Part shown: in pieces, positions 36,161-46,449 of the stretch
Position numbering within the stretch: position 1 is the stretch's first letter
Layout of the letters: each line of letters starts with the position of its first letter
From: Mesobacillus boroniphilus JCM 21738
GTDB taxonomy: Bacteria; Bacillota; Bacilli; Bacillales; Cytobacillaceae
Direction: 5' to 3'
Assembly (NCBI RefSeq): GCF_000517385.1
Contig: NZ_BAUW01000003.1
Span: 1-64,000, forward strand
DNA length: 64,000 nucleotides
Notes under the pieces: model-generated
The model's database searches: none
The model's input: only the letters and a program-made list of their open reading frames with translations
Told to the model about the DNA's origin: nothing
Made by a program: the position numbers and the translations under genes

Positions 36161-37845
36161 ATGGAAAAGAATTTTAAACCACGCTCTAATAGGTGTGACT
36201 ATGATAGAGAAACAGCAACGGGTAAAATTGCGATGGCGGCTTCGGCACATCCTATTGCTACTGATGCCGCAGAAAAAATACTCCGTGAAGGAGGCAATGC
36301 GATTGATGCGGCAATCGCCCTCCAATTTGGCTTGAATGTCGGGGAACCGATGATGAGCGGTGTCGGTGGCAGCGGATTTTTTATGGTTTACCATGCCGAA
36401 AGCAAGACAACGAAAATTTTTGATGGCCATACAATGGCACCGAAAGCTGCTTATCCAGAACTTTTTTTAGATGATAAAGGAGAGGTTATCCCTTTTAAGA
36501 AAAGGTCAACCCAAGGCATTGCTGTAGGAGTTCCAGGAATTCTGAAAGCAATGGAAGCGGCAAGAAAGGAATATGGGACAAAACCGCTAGCCGATTTGAT
36601 CGAGCCTGCTGCACAGGCAGCTGAAAAAGGTGTGGAAGTCAACTGGGTGATGGAAGAAATCCTTAACACCTTTGATTACCGACTTGGCGAGCATGCGAAG
36701 GAACTGTTTCAGCCAGGGGGAAAATCCCTAAAGGAAGGGGATGTCTATCAGAAGGAGCACCTTGCGAAAACATTCCGCATCCTTCAGCGTGATGGGATTA
36801 AGGCATTCTATGAAGGTGAGATTGGTGAAGCGATTGTCTCGACTTTAAAAGAGCTTGGCGGGATCATGGAAATGTCAGACCTCAGAGACTATGAGATCAC
36901 AGTTGATGAACCAATTTGGGGTACGTACCGAGATTATAAAATTGCATCCTCCAACATGCCTAGCGCCGGAGGGACAACGATGCTGCAAATACTGAAATTG
37001 CTCGAGGGCTTTGACCTCAGCAAGTATAATGCTAAATCATGGGAAAAATATTACTTGTTTACAGAAGCAATGAGGATTGCTTTTTCAGATAAAATCGCTT
37101 TTGCAGGTGATCCTAAGTTTGGCGAAATTCCGTTAAAAGGATTGCTCAGTGAGGAATATCTTGCAGAACGCCGCAAACTGATTAATTTTGAACGCAGGAA
37201 TGACTCAGCCGATTTCGGCAATCCATGGGCTTATGAGGATGGGAAAGAAATCAAAGTCATCCGTCAGCCTTTTGAACCCGAGAGAGAAAGAAGTGAGACA
37301 ACCCATTATACTGTGATGGATAAATGGGGCAATATTGTCTCCTGTACCTCAACGGTTGAGCATCCTTTTGGATCCGGCATAATGGTTAATGGGTATGGTT
37401 TTGTTTTAAACAACGAAATGACAGACTTTGATGCGATTCCTGGAGGCCTCAATGAAGTCCAGCCTGGCAAACGACCGGTAAGCTGCAAGACGCCTACGAT
37501 TATATTCAAGAACGATGAACCGATGCTTACACTTGGCTCACCGGGCGGTCCAACAATTGTTGGCTCGGTATTCCAAACGATCGTCAATGTTCTTGATTTT
37601 GGAATGGACCTTAAAGAAGCTATTGAGGAGCCGAGGATTTTCAATAGTACCGGCCGCTCATTGGCTGGGAAGCTGGGATAAGCATGGAGGCGAAAGGTGA
37701 ATTGGAATCGAGAGGCTTCGAGTTCGCCGATGGACCATTCCCGCTCGGCAACGTGCAGGCAATCCAGATTGATCGTGAAAAAGGGCTCATATACGGTGCT
37801 GCTGATTCAAGCAGGGAAGGTAAGGCTACCGGGCTTGATGAATAA
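36161..37845 (+). CDS. Gamma-glutamyltransferase family protein, cytoplasmic type (frame break near 37668)
   Basis: About 561 residues. No signal peptide, unlike secreted Ggt, so closer to YwrD. The autoprocessing Thr is in ERSETTHYTVMD (about residue 387); GSGGF-type oxyanion region is VGGSGFFMVYHAES; substrate-binding NNEMTDFD and GSPGGPTIVG follow. The frame closes at 37681, but the conserved end continues in the next frame (MEAKGELESRGFEF, IQIDREKGLIYGAADSSREG) to 37845. One base is missing near GCTGGGATAAG. ATG 36161 follows GGGAGG. Confidence 0.88.
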
Positions 37846-37857
37846 CTATATGAAAAG

Positions 37858-37890
37858 AAGCAGGCTGAATTCAAATTCAGCCTGCTTTTA
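37858..37890 (+). terminator. Terminator after the gamma-glutamyltransferase gene
   Basis: AAGCAGGCTGAAT pairs with ATTCAGCCTGCTT, then TTATT. Confidence 0.88.
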
Positions 37891-38099
37891 TTGGTCAACG
37901 CTAGCCAGAGTATGGGTTTTTGAATCCGCCTTTTTTTAACAGAGATTTTTTCCTAAAAAAGCATGGACAAACATATCGAGAAGGGGGAATACTATCCAAT
38001 AGATAGATGTGTAACTCCTTATCTAACTATTTGCCGCAATATTGCACAATTCCCCATTTTTAGGTAGGATGTTAAAGGTAGTGAAAGGAGAGAGAAAAT

Positions 38100-38285
38100 T
38101 TGGGAAGTCCAATAAATGATAAAAATACGCAGGTTGTATTCTTGAAACAGCGTTTGGATATGTTTGCTGAATTGCTTGAAGCGATTGATCCGGAAGAAAC
38201 GGATCTTGAGGATATCGACCGCATGATCCAAATCGTCGAAGAAATGGACGCAAAATGCCGCGAATTCAAACATCGCGATATGTAA
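38100..38285 (+). CDS. SE1561-like small protein
   Basis: 61 residues, TTG start at 38100 after AAAGGAGAGAG. The body is charged and helical: TQVVFLKQRLDMFAELLEAI, then DPEETDLEDIDRMIQIVEEM. This matches the small SE1561-type hypothetical family of Bacillales as I recall it. Function unknown. A strong terminator overlaps the end. Confidence 0.65.
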   Translation: MGSPINDKNTQVVFLKQRLDMFAELLEAIDPEETDLEDIDRMIQIVEEMDAKCREFKHRDM

Positions 38286-38315
38286 AAAAGACCTTTTTGA
38301 TGAGGTCTTTTTTTT
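38284..38315 (+). terminator. Terminator after the SE1561-like gene
   Basis: AAAAAAGACCT pairs with AGGTCTTTTTT, followed by TTT. Confidence 0.85.
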
Positions 38316-38330
38316 GTGTGTTCAATAATA

Positions 38331-38363
38331 CTTGTCGGGGCTGACCAAGCGCTTGCGCTTTTC
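38331..38363. repeat. Truncated copy of the interspersed repeat
   Basis: CTTGTCGGGGCTGACCAAGCGCTTGCGCTTTTC matches the right end of the copy at 53632-53740 with one base missing. It lies directly after a terminator. Confidence 0.75.
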
Positions 38364-38490
38364 AAGTTTGTAAACGATTCCACTTTCTATCTTTAAATGT
38401 AAACCTGATAGGAGTATAATGATATCGGAGAAATTGTTATAGATTTTCATATATAAAGAGCTAGAAAGATAAGGGGAGAGGGGTAGTCAG

Positions 38491-40044
38491 ATGAATATCG
38501 AAAAGTTTCAGGAAAGCATGTACAAGCTGATTGTTGAAACATCCACGAACCTGCCGAAGGATGTACGAAGGGCAATCAAAGCGGCGGCGGAACGCGAGAA
38601 CGCGGGAACCCGTTCGGCGATGAGCCTTGATACGATCAAGAATAATATTAAAATGGCTGATGATAATGTATCACCAATCTGCCAGGATACCGGCCTGCCA
38701 ACCTTCAAAATCAAAACTCCGGTTGGTGCCAACCAAATTGAAATGAAAAAAGCGATTTACAATGCTATTGCGCAGGCAACGAAGGATGGGAAATTGCGTC
38801 CAAACTCCGTTGATTCACTGACAGGGGAAAATAGCGGTGACAATCTTGGCGGCGGAACTCCTGTCATCAAGTTCGAGCAATGGGAAAAAGATCATATCGA
38901 CGCACGCCTGATTTTAAAGGGCGGCGGCTGTGAAAATAAAAATATCCAGTACAGCCTTCCAGCTGAACTGGAAGGACTTGGACGTGCTGGCCGTGACCTG
39001 GATGGTATCCGAAAGTGCATCATGCATTCGGTTTACCAGGCACAGGGACAAGGCTGCAGCGCCGGGTTCATCGGCGTTGGAATCGGCGGTGACCGTTCTT
39101 CCGGTTACGACCTTGCGAAAGAGCAGCTGTTCCGTACGGTTGACGATGTAAATCCGCATCCAGAACTTCGCGACCTTGAAGAATATGTAATGGAAAATGC
39201 AAATAAGCTAGGAATTGGCACGATGGGCTTTGGCGGCGAAACAACCCTTCTTGGCTGCAAAGTGGGTGTCATGAACCGTATTCCTGCTAGCTTCTACGTA
39301 TCTGTAGCATACAATTGCTGGGCATATCGCCGTCTAGGTGTAGCCGTGAACCCAGAAAGTGGAGAGATTCAGGAGTGGATGTACCAGGAAGGCGAGAAAA
39401 TCGACTTCGCACAGCCTGCAGCCCAGGAAATCGCTGCAGCAGTTGAAGCACCAGTTGAACAGAATGTCGTTACGCTGACAGCTCCTATTACTGAAGAACA
39501 GATTCGTGAGCTGAAGGTTGGGGATGTTGTCCGGATTGATGGCATGATGTATACCGGCCGAGACGCTATCCATAAGTATTTGTCAGACCATGATTCGCCA
39601 GTTGATCTGAATGGCCAGGTCATCTACCATTGTGGTCCAGTTATGCTCAAGGATGAGGAAGGCAACTGGCATGTGAAGGCGGCAGGACCGACAACAAGTA
39701 TTCGTGAAGAACCTTACCAGGGCGATATCATGAAGAAGTTCGGCATCCGCGCTGTTATCGGTAAAGGCGGAATGGGAGCGAAGACGCTCGCTTCTTTGAA
39801 AGAACATGGTGGTGTTTACCTGAATGCAATCGGCGGTGCAGCTCAATATTATGCTGACTGCATCAAATCCGTGGAGGGTGTTGACCTTATGAATTTCGGG
39901 ATTCCGGAAGCAATGTGGCACTTGAATGTCGAAGGCTTCACTGCAGTTGTCACAATGGATTCACACGGCAACAGCCTGCACGAGGAAGTAGAAAAATCAT
40001 CACTTGAAAAATTGGCGCAGTTTGCTGATCGAGTATATAAATAA
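38491..40044 (+). CDS. fumA: Class I fumarate hydratase (iron-sulfur)
   Basis: 517 residues. Converts fumarate and malate in the TCA cycle. The N-terminal alpha region holds the [4Fe-4S] ligands: Cys in SPICQDTGLP, GGGCENKN and GQGCSAGF. The C-terminal beta region has KVGDVVRIDGMMYTGRDAIH and GGMGAKTLASLKEHGG. Alpha and beta parts are fused, as in FumA. The enzyme is oxygen-sensitive, which fits a facultative respiratory organism. RBS AAGGGGAGAGG before ATG 38491. Confidence 0.95.
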   Translation: MNIEKFQESMYKLIVETSTNLPKDVRRAIKAAAERENAGTRSAMSLDTIKNNIKMADDNVSPICQDTGLPTFKIKTPVGANQIEMKKAIYNAIAQATKDGKLRPNSVDSLTGENSGDNLGGGTPVIKFEQWEKDHIDARLILKGGGCENKNIQYSLPAELEGLGRAGRDLDGIRKCIMHSVYQAQGQGCSAGFIGVGIGGDRSSGYDLAKEQLFRTVDDVNPHPELRDLEEYVMENANKLGIGTMGFGGETTLLGCKVGVMNRIPASFYVSVAYNCWAYRRLGVAVNPESGEIQEWMYQEGEKIDFAQPAAQEIAAAVEAPVEQNVVTLTAPITEEQIRELKVGDVVRIDGMMYTGRDAIHKYLSDHDSPVDLNGQVIYHCGPVMLKDEEGNWHVKAAGPTTSIREEPYQGDIMKKFGIRAVIGKGGMGAKTLASLKEHGGVYLNAIGGAAQYYADCIKSVEGVDLMNFGIPEAMWHLNVEGFTAVVTMDSHGNSLHEEVEKSSLEKLAQFADRVYK

Positions 40045-40054
40045 ATTTAAACGA

Positions 40055-40095
40055 CAAAAGGAGACTCGCTGTTATGGCGGTCTCCTTTTGCTATT
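40055..40095 (+). terminator. Terminator after fumA
   Basis: CAAAAGGAGAC pairs with GTCTCCTTTTG around TCGCTGTTATGGCG, then CTATTT. Confidence 0.8.
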
Positions 40096-40155
40096 TACAA
40101 GAATTTTTTTCACCTCCTGACAAACACTAAGGAAAAACATCAATGGAGGAACATC

Positions 40156-40962
40156 ATGAAGACGATTGTTAAAGTTATTCTCGCGTCAGCGTTGCTGCTC
40201 TTGATTACCTTGCCAGCGACAACAGGTGCGGAGGAAAACTCCAACTCACCAATGCACTGGGGCTTCAAGAAGGGACGCAACGGAAGGCAGGCAGATGCCG
40301 GCAGGATGTTTGAGGTCATCCTCGAAGACCATGGAGCAGTTTATAAAGGTGACAAGAATTCAAAGGACATTTATTTGACCTTCGATAATGGTTATGAAAA
40401 TGGCTATACCGAGAAAATCCTTGATATTTTAAAAGAAGAAAAAGTTCCGGCGGCTTTTTTGTGACAGGACATTATCTCGAAAGCGCTCCGGAGCTTGTCG
40501 CCAGGATGGCAAATGAAGGCCATATCATCGGCAATCATTCCTGGCACCATCCGGATATGACGAAAATCAGTGATGAAAAAATCAATAAGGAACTGGAAAT
40601 GGTCAAAGCTGAGACCGAGAGAATCACTGGTAAAAAACATATGGCATATTTGCGGCCGCCGCGAGGGATTTTCAGTGAAAGGACGATGGCAGTGGCGAAG
40701 GAAGCCGGCTATACCCATGTATTCTGGTCACTCGCTTTTGTTGATTGGAATACAGACCAGCAGAAAGGCGCGCAGTACTCATATGATAAAATCATGACGC
40801 AGATCCATCCAGGTGCCGTCCTGCTGCTGCACACTGTATCAAAGGACAACGCCGACGCCTCGGAAAAGTAATCAGGGATTTGAAAGAACAAGGCTACAAA
40901 TTTAAAAGCTTGATGATTTGATGCTAAGCAAGAGCGGTATGAAGGATCCGATGTTGTATTGA
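40156..40962 (+). CDS. pdaA: PdaA, spore muramic-delta-lactam deacetylase (three frame breaks)
   Basis: About 269 residues. Signal peptide ILASALLLLITLPATTGA, then MHWGFKKGRNGRQADAG, the PdaA-specific start. NodB deacetylase motifs: TFDNGYENGYT (TFD), HSWHHPDM (H-x3-H metal site), LRPPRG and HPGAVLLLH. PdaA removes the N-acetyl group of muramic acid to let delta-lactam form in spore cortex. Breaks near 40458 (PAAFFVTG), 40856 (DALGKVIRDL) and 40914 (KSLDDLML) are each fixed by one base. End at 40962. RBS ATGGAGGAAC. Confidence 0.92.
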
Positions 40963-40967
40963 TTCGA

Positions 40968-41000
40968 AGTCCCAGCATTTTTACAGTGCTGGGACTTTTG
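40968..41000 (+). terminator. Terminator after pdaA
   Basis: AAGTCCCAGCA pairs with TGCTGGGACTT, then TTG. Confidence 0.85.
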
Positions 41001-41002
41001 AA

Positions 41003-41146
41003 ATTGGAAAAAATGAAGCGGTTTTTCCAGTTCGCCAATAAAATCAGATTTTCGCCAATATAATGAAATTATCGCCAATAAAAGGTGATTTTCGCCAATA
41101 AAAATTAATTATCGCCAATAAAATTGTGAACTCCGCCAATAAAACT
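41003..41146. repeat. Phased array C: six CGCCAATA units at 20 bp
   Basis: CGCCAATA ends at 41040, 41060, 41080, 41100 and 41120, then 41141. The opening is TTGGAAAAAA ... TTTTTCCAG, running into TTCGCC. The last unit (TTGTGAACTCCGCC) matches that of array B. It lies between the pdaA terminator and alkA. Confidence 0.88.
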
Positions 41147-41275
41147 TGAAAGCGCAAATTATCCCGCTGAAATTCAAATCGATTTTGTAAAATAAGAGCC
41201 GTAATCTATACAAACTTCGATAAAAACCTGCAAAAATGCTATAATACGGGAAAAATACTTAAGGGCGGTTAGTAT

Positions 41276-42136
41276 ATGTGGGAAGAAACAGTGGCATTTT
41301 CCGGGCCCTTTGATTTTGACCTTGCTTTAAGCAGGCTTGCGCTCGATCCTTTGCATTATGTTGATATTGAAAAGCGGCTTGTTAAGGTTCCGCTTTCTGT
41401 TAATAATAAAAAAATAGTCGCAGAAGTCGTCGGAACCGGGACTCTGGAAAAGCCTGAATTCCTCATCCGTGCGGAGACTGAAAAAGACAGGGCGCTTGAG
41501 CGTCTGTCTGAAATTTTTCAATGGAACGTGAAGTTGATTCACATCCATGAGCATTTCCAGACGACGGAGTTAAAGAGCTTGTTCGGTGAACATTATGGCA
41601 CTCCGCTTGTCCTTGAATTTGATCCCTTTTCTAGTTTAATTAAGAGCATAATCCATCAACAGGTCAACCTTAATTTTGCTTTTGCCTTGACAGAACGATT
41701 TGTAAAAACATACGGCGAAGAGATGGACGGAGTCTGGTTTTATCCGTCGCCTGAAAAAGTGGCGCAGCTTACGGTTGAAGAGCTGCGCGAATTGCAATTC
41801 AGCGGACGGAAGGCTGAGTATGTGATCGGGATCGCGGAACTGGCAGCGTCCGGACAACTTGATTTTGAAAAAATGAAATCAAAACCTGATGCAGAAGTTG
41901 CCCAGGAATTGATCAAGATTCGCGGAGTTGGTCCGTGGACTGTTGAAAACTTCCTGATGTTCGCGCTCGGAAGGCCGAATTTATTCCCAATGGGCGACAT
42001 TGGGATTCAGAATGCACTGAAGAAATATTTTAATCTGGATGAAAAACCGACTCCAGCACAGATGGAAAAGTATAAAGAACCGTGGAATCCTTATTTAAGC
42101 TATGCTTCGCTCTATTTATGGAGAAGCATTGAATAA
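41276..42136 (+). CDS. DNA-3-methyladenine glycosylase, AlkA/HhH-GPD type
   Basis: 286 residues. It excises alkylated bases from DNA. The helix-hairpin-helix is visible as LIKIRGVGPWTVENFLMFAL, and the catalytic Asp is in LFPMGDIGIQNALK (about residue 240). SLIKSIIHQQVNLNFAFAL is the typical HhH-GPD core start. It is YfjP-like in length. ATG 41276 is weakly served (AAGGGCGG). Stop is 15 bases before rlmCD. Confidence 0.9.
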   Translation: MWEETVAFSGPFDFDLALSRLALDPLHYVDIEKRLVKVPLSVNNKKIVAEVVGTGTLEKPEFLIRAETEKDRALERLSEIFQWNVKLIHIHEHFQTTELKSLFGEHYGTPLVLEFDPFSSLIKSIIHQQVNLNFAFALTERFVKTYGEEMDGVWFYPSPEKVAQLTVEELRELQFSGRKAEYVIGIAELAASGQLDFEKMKSKPDAEVAQELIKIRGVGPWTVENFLMFALGRPNLFPMGDIGIQNALKKYFNLDEKPTPAQMEKYKEPWNPYLSYASLYLWRSIE

Positions 42137-42151
42137 TTGGAGTGAAGTTTT

Positions 42152-43641
42152 ATGAAAAAAGAGCAGCAACCACAAAAAAATCAGCAAGTCAAAAAAGGCC
42201 ACCAAGTAAGTAAGGGCCAGTATAAGAAAAAAGGCCAGCACTCGCAAAAAGGCCAGCAAACGAACAAAGACCAGCAAGGAACGAAAGTGGAGCTGAAACA
42301 GACCTTCCCGCTGACAATCAAGCGACTTGGCATTAATGGGGAGGCGTCGGCTATTTCAAGCGCCAGGTCGTGTTCGTGCCGGGCGCGCTGCCTGGTGAGG
42401 AAATAGTTGCGGAGGCAACAAAGGTACACCCGAAGTTTGCTGAGGCGAAAATCAAGAAAATCCGTAAACAATCAGAGCATCGGATCAAGCCGCTTTGCCC
42501 GGTATACGACCAGTGCGGTGGCTGCCAGCTCCAGCATTTGCGCTATGACCAGCAGCTCAACGAGAAACGGGACATTGTCATCCAGGCTTTGGAACGCCAT
42601 ACAAAGCTCAAGATTGACGAGCTGGAGATCAGGCCGACAATTGGGATGGAGAATCCATGGGGTTACCGGAACAAGAGCCAATTCCAGGTTGGCGAAAAGG
42701 ATGGGAAAGTGCTTGCCGGATTATATGGCTTGAATTCACATAACTTGATCAATATTGAGCAGTGCGCGGTCCAGCATCCGGCAACGTCGAAGGCTACCGA
42801 GGTGGTAAAAGGCATTCTTCAAGATTTGAAGATTCCGATTTACAATGAGAAAAAGCACAAAGGACTCGTGCGTACAATCGTGGCGAGAACAGGAGTACAG
42901 ACCGGAGAACTGCAAATTGTCCTGATCACAACGAAAAAAGAGCTGCCGAAAAAGGATATCATCATCCAGGAAATCAAAAAACGGCTTCCTAAGGTTAACT
43001 CGATTGTGCAAAACATCAATGGGGAAAAGACATCCGTCATCTTCGGTAATGATACAGCGACACTGGAAGGCAGCGATTTTATCCAGGAGACACTGGGCGA
43101 TCTGCAATTTGAACTGTCGGCTCGGACGTTCTTCCAGCTTAACCCTGAACAGACTGTAAAACTCTACAATGAAGCGAAATCAGCTGCCATGTTGACTGGC
43201 AAGGAAAAGCTTGTTGATGCATATTGCGGCGTTGGGACCATTGGACTGTGGATGGCAGATCAGGCTGGCGAGGTTCGCGGAATGGACGTCATTCCTGAAT
43301 CAATTGAGGATGCGAAGAAGAATGCTGAAAAGCACGGAGTCAAGCACGCCAGATTCTATATGGGCAAAGCGGAAGAACTGCTTCCGAAATGGTTGAAGGA
43401 AGGATGGCGTCCGGATGTGATCGTCGTCGATCCGCCTCGAACAGGCTGCGATGAGGAGTTTCTAAAGACAGTTCTGAAAATCAAGCCGAAAACCTTCGTG
43501 TACGTATCCTGCAACCCATCAACGCTTGCAAAGGATATCATGACACTGGGCTCCCAGTATAAAGTTGAATATATCCAGCCAGTGGACATGTTCCCGCACA
43601 CTTCACAGATTGAGAGTGTCACGAGACTGGTTCTTAAATGA
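42152..43641 (+). CDS. rlmCD: RlmCD-type 23S rRNA (uracil-C5) methyltransferase with Lys/Gln repeat tail (frame break near 42350)
   Basis: About 496 residues. Residues 1-45 are a low-complexity tract of KKGQ/KGQQ-type repeats, then a TRAM domain ([20 protein letters not shown]). [4Fe-4S] ligands [17 protein letters not shown]-binding [15 protein letters not shown], and catalytic Cys in [12 protein letters not shown]. It methylates U747/U1939 of 23S rRNA. One G is missing in GGGGAGGCGTCGG near 42350. The basic repeat tail probably aids RNA binding. Terminator shared with the convergent TetR gene. Confidence 0.9.
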
Positions 43642-43643
43642 AA

Positions 43644-43676
43644 AAAGCGCCGGCCCGGATTTTGGGCTGGCGCTTT
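43644..43676. terminator. Bidirectional terminator between rlmCD and the TetR gene
   Basis: AAAGCGCCGGCCC pairs with GGGCTGGCGCTTT with one mismatch. AAAAAA on the left gives a T run on the minus strand; the plus strand has TTTAACG. It overlaps the TetR stop. Confidence 0.8.
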
Positions 43677-44229
43677 AACGTATATTTGATAAACCTTTAT
43701 TAATGAAGTTGTTTATAATCTCGGCCATTTCCCTCGGTGTTTTATCCATCCCGTTTTCTACCCAATTTTTAATGACATAAATACTTCCGCTAACAACAAA
43801 AATATTTATATATTCAAATGTTTCGGTGTCAAACTGGTTGTTTGAAAGCCAATTTTTGAAAATATATTCCTGGGTGATCATCATCCCTTTTTTCTGAAAG
43901 TGTATATCGCTATTTTCGCTTAGAAGCATTTGGCATACGTCAGGTTTTTTTGCAATATACTCAAGAATCTTCTCTGTCATCATTAGAGCTTCTTCTTCTT
44001 TTGAAAAATTGTAATGGTTAAGTGTCGAAACCATGTCTTCAATGAATTCTTCTTCAATTGCATTCAGCAGGTCATATTGACTGGAATAATGAGAGTAAAA
44101 TGTGGAACGATTGATGTCTGCCTCTTCACAGATTTCTTTGATCGTGATGTTTGAAATGGGCTTATTTTTCAATAATTCCATCAGACCTTCTTTTAAAACC
44201 ATCTTTGTATACTTTTTTCGTCGGTCCAC
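43675..44229 (-). CDS. TetR/AcrR-family repressor of the MMPL export operon
   Basis: 184 residues. HTH (about 10-55): LMELLKNKPISNITIKEICE and ADINRSTFYSHYSSQYDLL. The C-terminal ligand domain is helical. It runs divergently from the MMPL gene, with a TGTTG-N6-CAACA palindrome overlapping the likely MMPL -35 box, so it most likely represses that operon until a drug or lipid binds. Start ATG 44229 follows GGAAGGG-type sequence (AAGGAAGGGTG). Confidence 0.88.
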   Translation of the reverse strand: MDRRKKYTKMVLKEGLMELLKNKPISNITIKEICEEADINRSTFYSHYSSQYDLLNAIEEEFIEDMVSTLNHYNFSKEEEALMMTEKILEYIAKKPDVCQMLLSENSDIHFQKKGMMITQEYIFKNWLSNNQFDTETFEYINIFVVSGSIYVIKNWVENGMDKTPREMAEIINNFINKGLSNIR

Positions 44230-44321
44230 TTCCCAACACCCTTCCTTTATCTGTAAAACAGTGAATTAACCAACAATAAGTAGTTTTATGTTGTGAATAT
44301 AACGTAATGTACACAACTGTT

Positions 44322-44352
44322 TGTTGAATAGACAACACGGTGTTTATATAAT
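44322..44352 (+). promoter_or_regulatory. MMPL promoter with TetR operator
   Basis: -35 TTGAAT (44324-44329) and -10 TATAAT (44347-44352) are 17 bases apart. The palindrome TGTTGAATAGACAACA (44322-44337) covers the -35 box. A second related tract, ATGTTGTGAATATAACGT, lies at 44288-44305. Confidence 0.65.
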
Positions 44353-44392
44353 GATAAAGTGTAATGGCAAAAGACTCAAGTGAGGTTAAAGA

Positions 44393-46449
44393 ATGATAAG
44401 CATGGCAGAAAAAATCATAAAACATAAGAAAGCTGTTGTCATAGCGTTTGTTATATTTGCGTTAGTTTCGACGGTGGCGCAATTTTTTGTATCGGTCAAT
44501 TATAATATGGTGGATTATCTGCCTGAAGATGCCCAATCAACAAGGGCTATGGAAATCATGGAAAGAGAGTTTACTGCTGAGGTACCGGATACGAGGGTCA
44601 TGGTAAGGGATATATCCTTGCAGAAAGCACTCAGCCTAAAAGAGAAATTGTCAGCCATTGATGGTGTTGGAGAGGTCATTTGGCTCGATGATGTGGTGGA
44701 TTTGAAAACCCCCCTAGAAATGGCAGACAAAGAGACAGTCGAAAACTACTATAAAGATGGAAATGCGCTATTCTCGATCAGTGTCCGCTCAGGTGATGAG
44801 GTTGCGATTACCGATGCTATTTACGAACTGATCGGCGAAGACGGAGCGATTGCGGGCGAGGCCATCAATACCGCCTCTTCACAAAAAATGGCTGGAACAG
44901 AATCCATGTACGCGGCGATTTTGCTTGTGCCAATCATTATTTTCATTCTAGTTGTCTCCACGACGTCGTGGGTGGAACCGTTATTTTTCCTGACGGCGAT
45001 TGGCGTTTCGGTCCTGATCAATCTCGGAACGAACATTTTTATCGGCGAGGTGTCTTTTGTAACCCAGTCAGTAGCCCCGATTCTGCAGCTGGCGGTTTCG
45101 CTCGATTATGCCGTATTCCTGCTTCACAGTTTCTCTGATTATCGAAAGAAAACGAATAATCCAGAAGAAGCGATGCGGCTTGCGATGAAAAAGTCATTCC
45201 CGGCGATCACCGCCAGTGCGGCTACAACCTTTTTTGGATTCATCGCATTGACGTTCATGAAATTCGAAATCGGCTCAGACCTTGGAATCAACCTGGTAAA
45301 AGGAATCGTTTTGAGCTTCATCAGTGTCATGGTGTTTTTACCGGCGCTTACTTTACTTTTCTATAAATGGATGGGCAAAACGCAGCATAAAAGCTTCGTG
45401 CCGAGCTTTACCGGAATCGGCAGCTTTGTCGTCAAATTGAAAATCCCAAGCCTGCTGCTTGTCTTTGCCATTCTCGTTCCAAGCTTTTTGGCACAAAGCA
45501 ATACGGCATTTACGTACGGGCTTGGCGAACAACCGGAAACGACACGTGCTGGCAGTGATTTTATCGAGATAAAAGAAGCATTTGGAGAAACAACTCCGAT
45601 TGTCCTTTTGGTTCCGACAGGAGATCGGGCAAAAGAAGCGGAGCTTGTCGAGGAGCTTGAGAACCTGGATTACGTCACAAGTGTGATTGCCTATGTGAAT
45701 ATGGTTGGCTCGGTCATCCCGCCTGAGTACCTTGATGAATCAATCACTAACGAGTTTTATTCCGAGAATTACAGCAGGATTATCATCAATACGAATCAGG
45801 GGACAGAAGGGAATATTCCTTTTTCAATTGTCCAAAAAGTAGAAGCAGCGGCTGCCAAATATTATGATAATCAGGCGCTTAGTCTCGGAGAAAGCGTAAC
45901 ATTGTATGATATCAAGAATGTTGTGAATAAGGATAATACCGTAGTGAACGTGCTGACGGTCGTGACGATTGCGATTGTCCTTCTGGCAACCTTTAAATCA
46001 ATTTCGATTCCGCTCGTATTGCTGATCACAATTCAATCAGCAGTCTGGATCAATCTGTCGATTCCGTATTTTACAAGTTCATCGCTTGTGTTTGTCGGAT
46101 ATCTGATCATCAGTACGGTACAGCTGGCGGCAACGGTGGACTATGCGATTTTGCTGACGGAAGCTTACCAGCATAACCGCCAGGAAATGTCCGCTAAAAA
46201 AGCAATCGTAAAAACATTGGATGAAAAAACGTTTTCCATTTCAATATCCGCAGCGATTCTATCGAGTGTCGGGTTTATTTTATGGATGACGTCGTCAACC
46301 CGATTGTTGGATCCATTGGCTTATTATTAGGCAGGGGTGCATTGCTGGCATTTGTAATGGTGGTGTTTTTATTGCCCGCCATGCTGCTGGTATTCGATAA
46401 ATTCATTATAAAGACGACTTATAAAGCAAATTTTTACGAGGAGAAATGA
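44393..46449 (+). CDS. MMPL/RND-superfamily exporter (frame break near 46300)
   Basis: About 685 residues, twelve transmembrane segments in two halves with large outer loops, as in MmpL proteins. Hallmarks: SLDYAVFLLHSFSDYRK in the first half and ATVDYAILLTEAYQHNR in the second, the pair of Asp-Tyr proton-relay motifs. The frame closes at 46332 but the last two helices follow in the next frame (GLLLGRGALLAFVMVVFLLP) and end at 46449, overlapping the next start. One base is missing near GTCGTCAACC. Exports lipids or amphipathic drugs. Confidence 0.9.
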
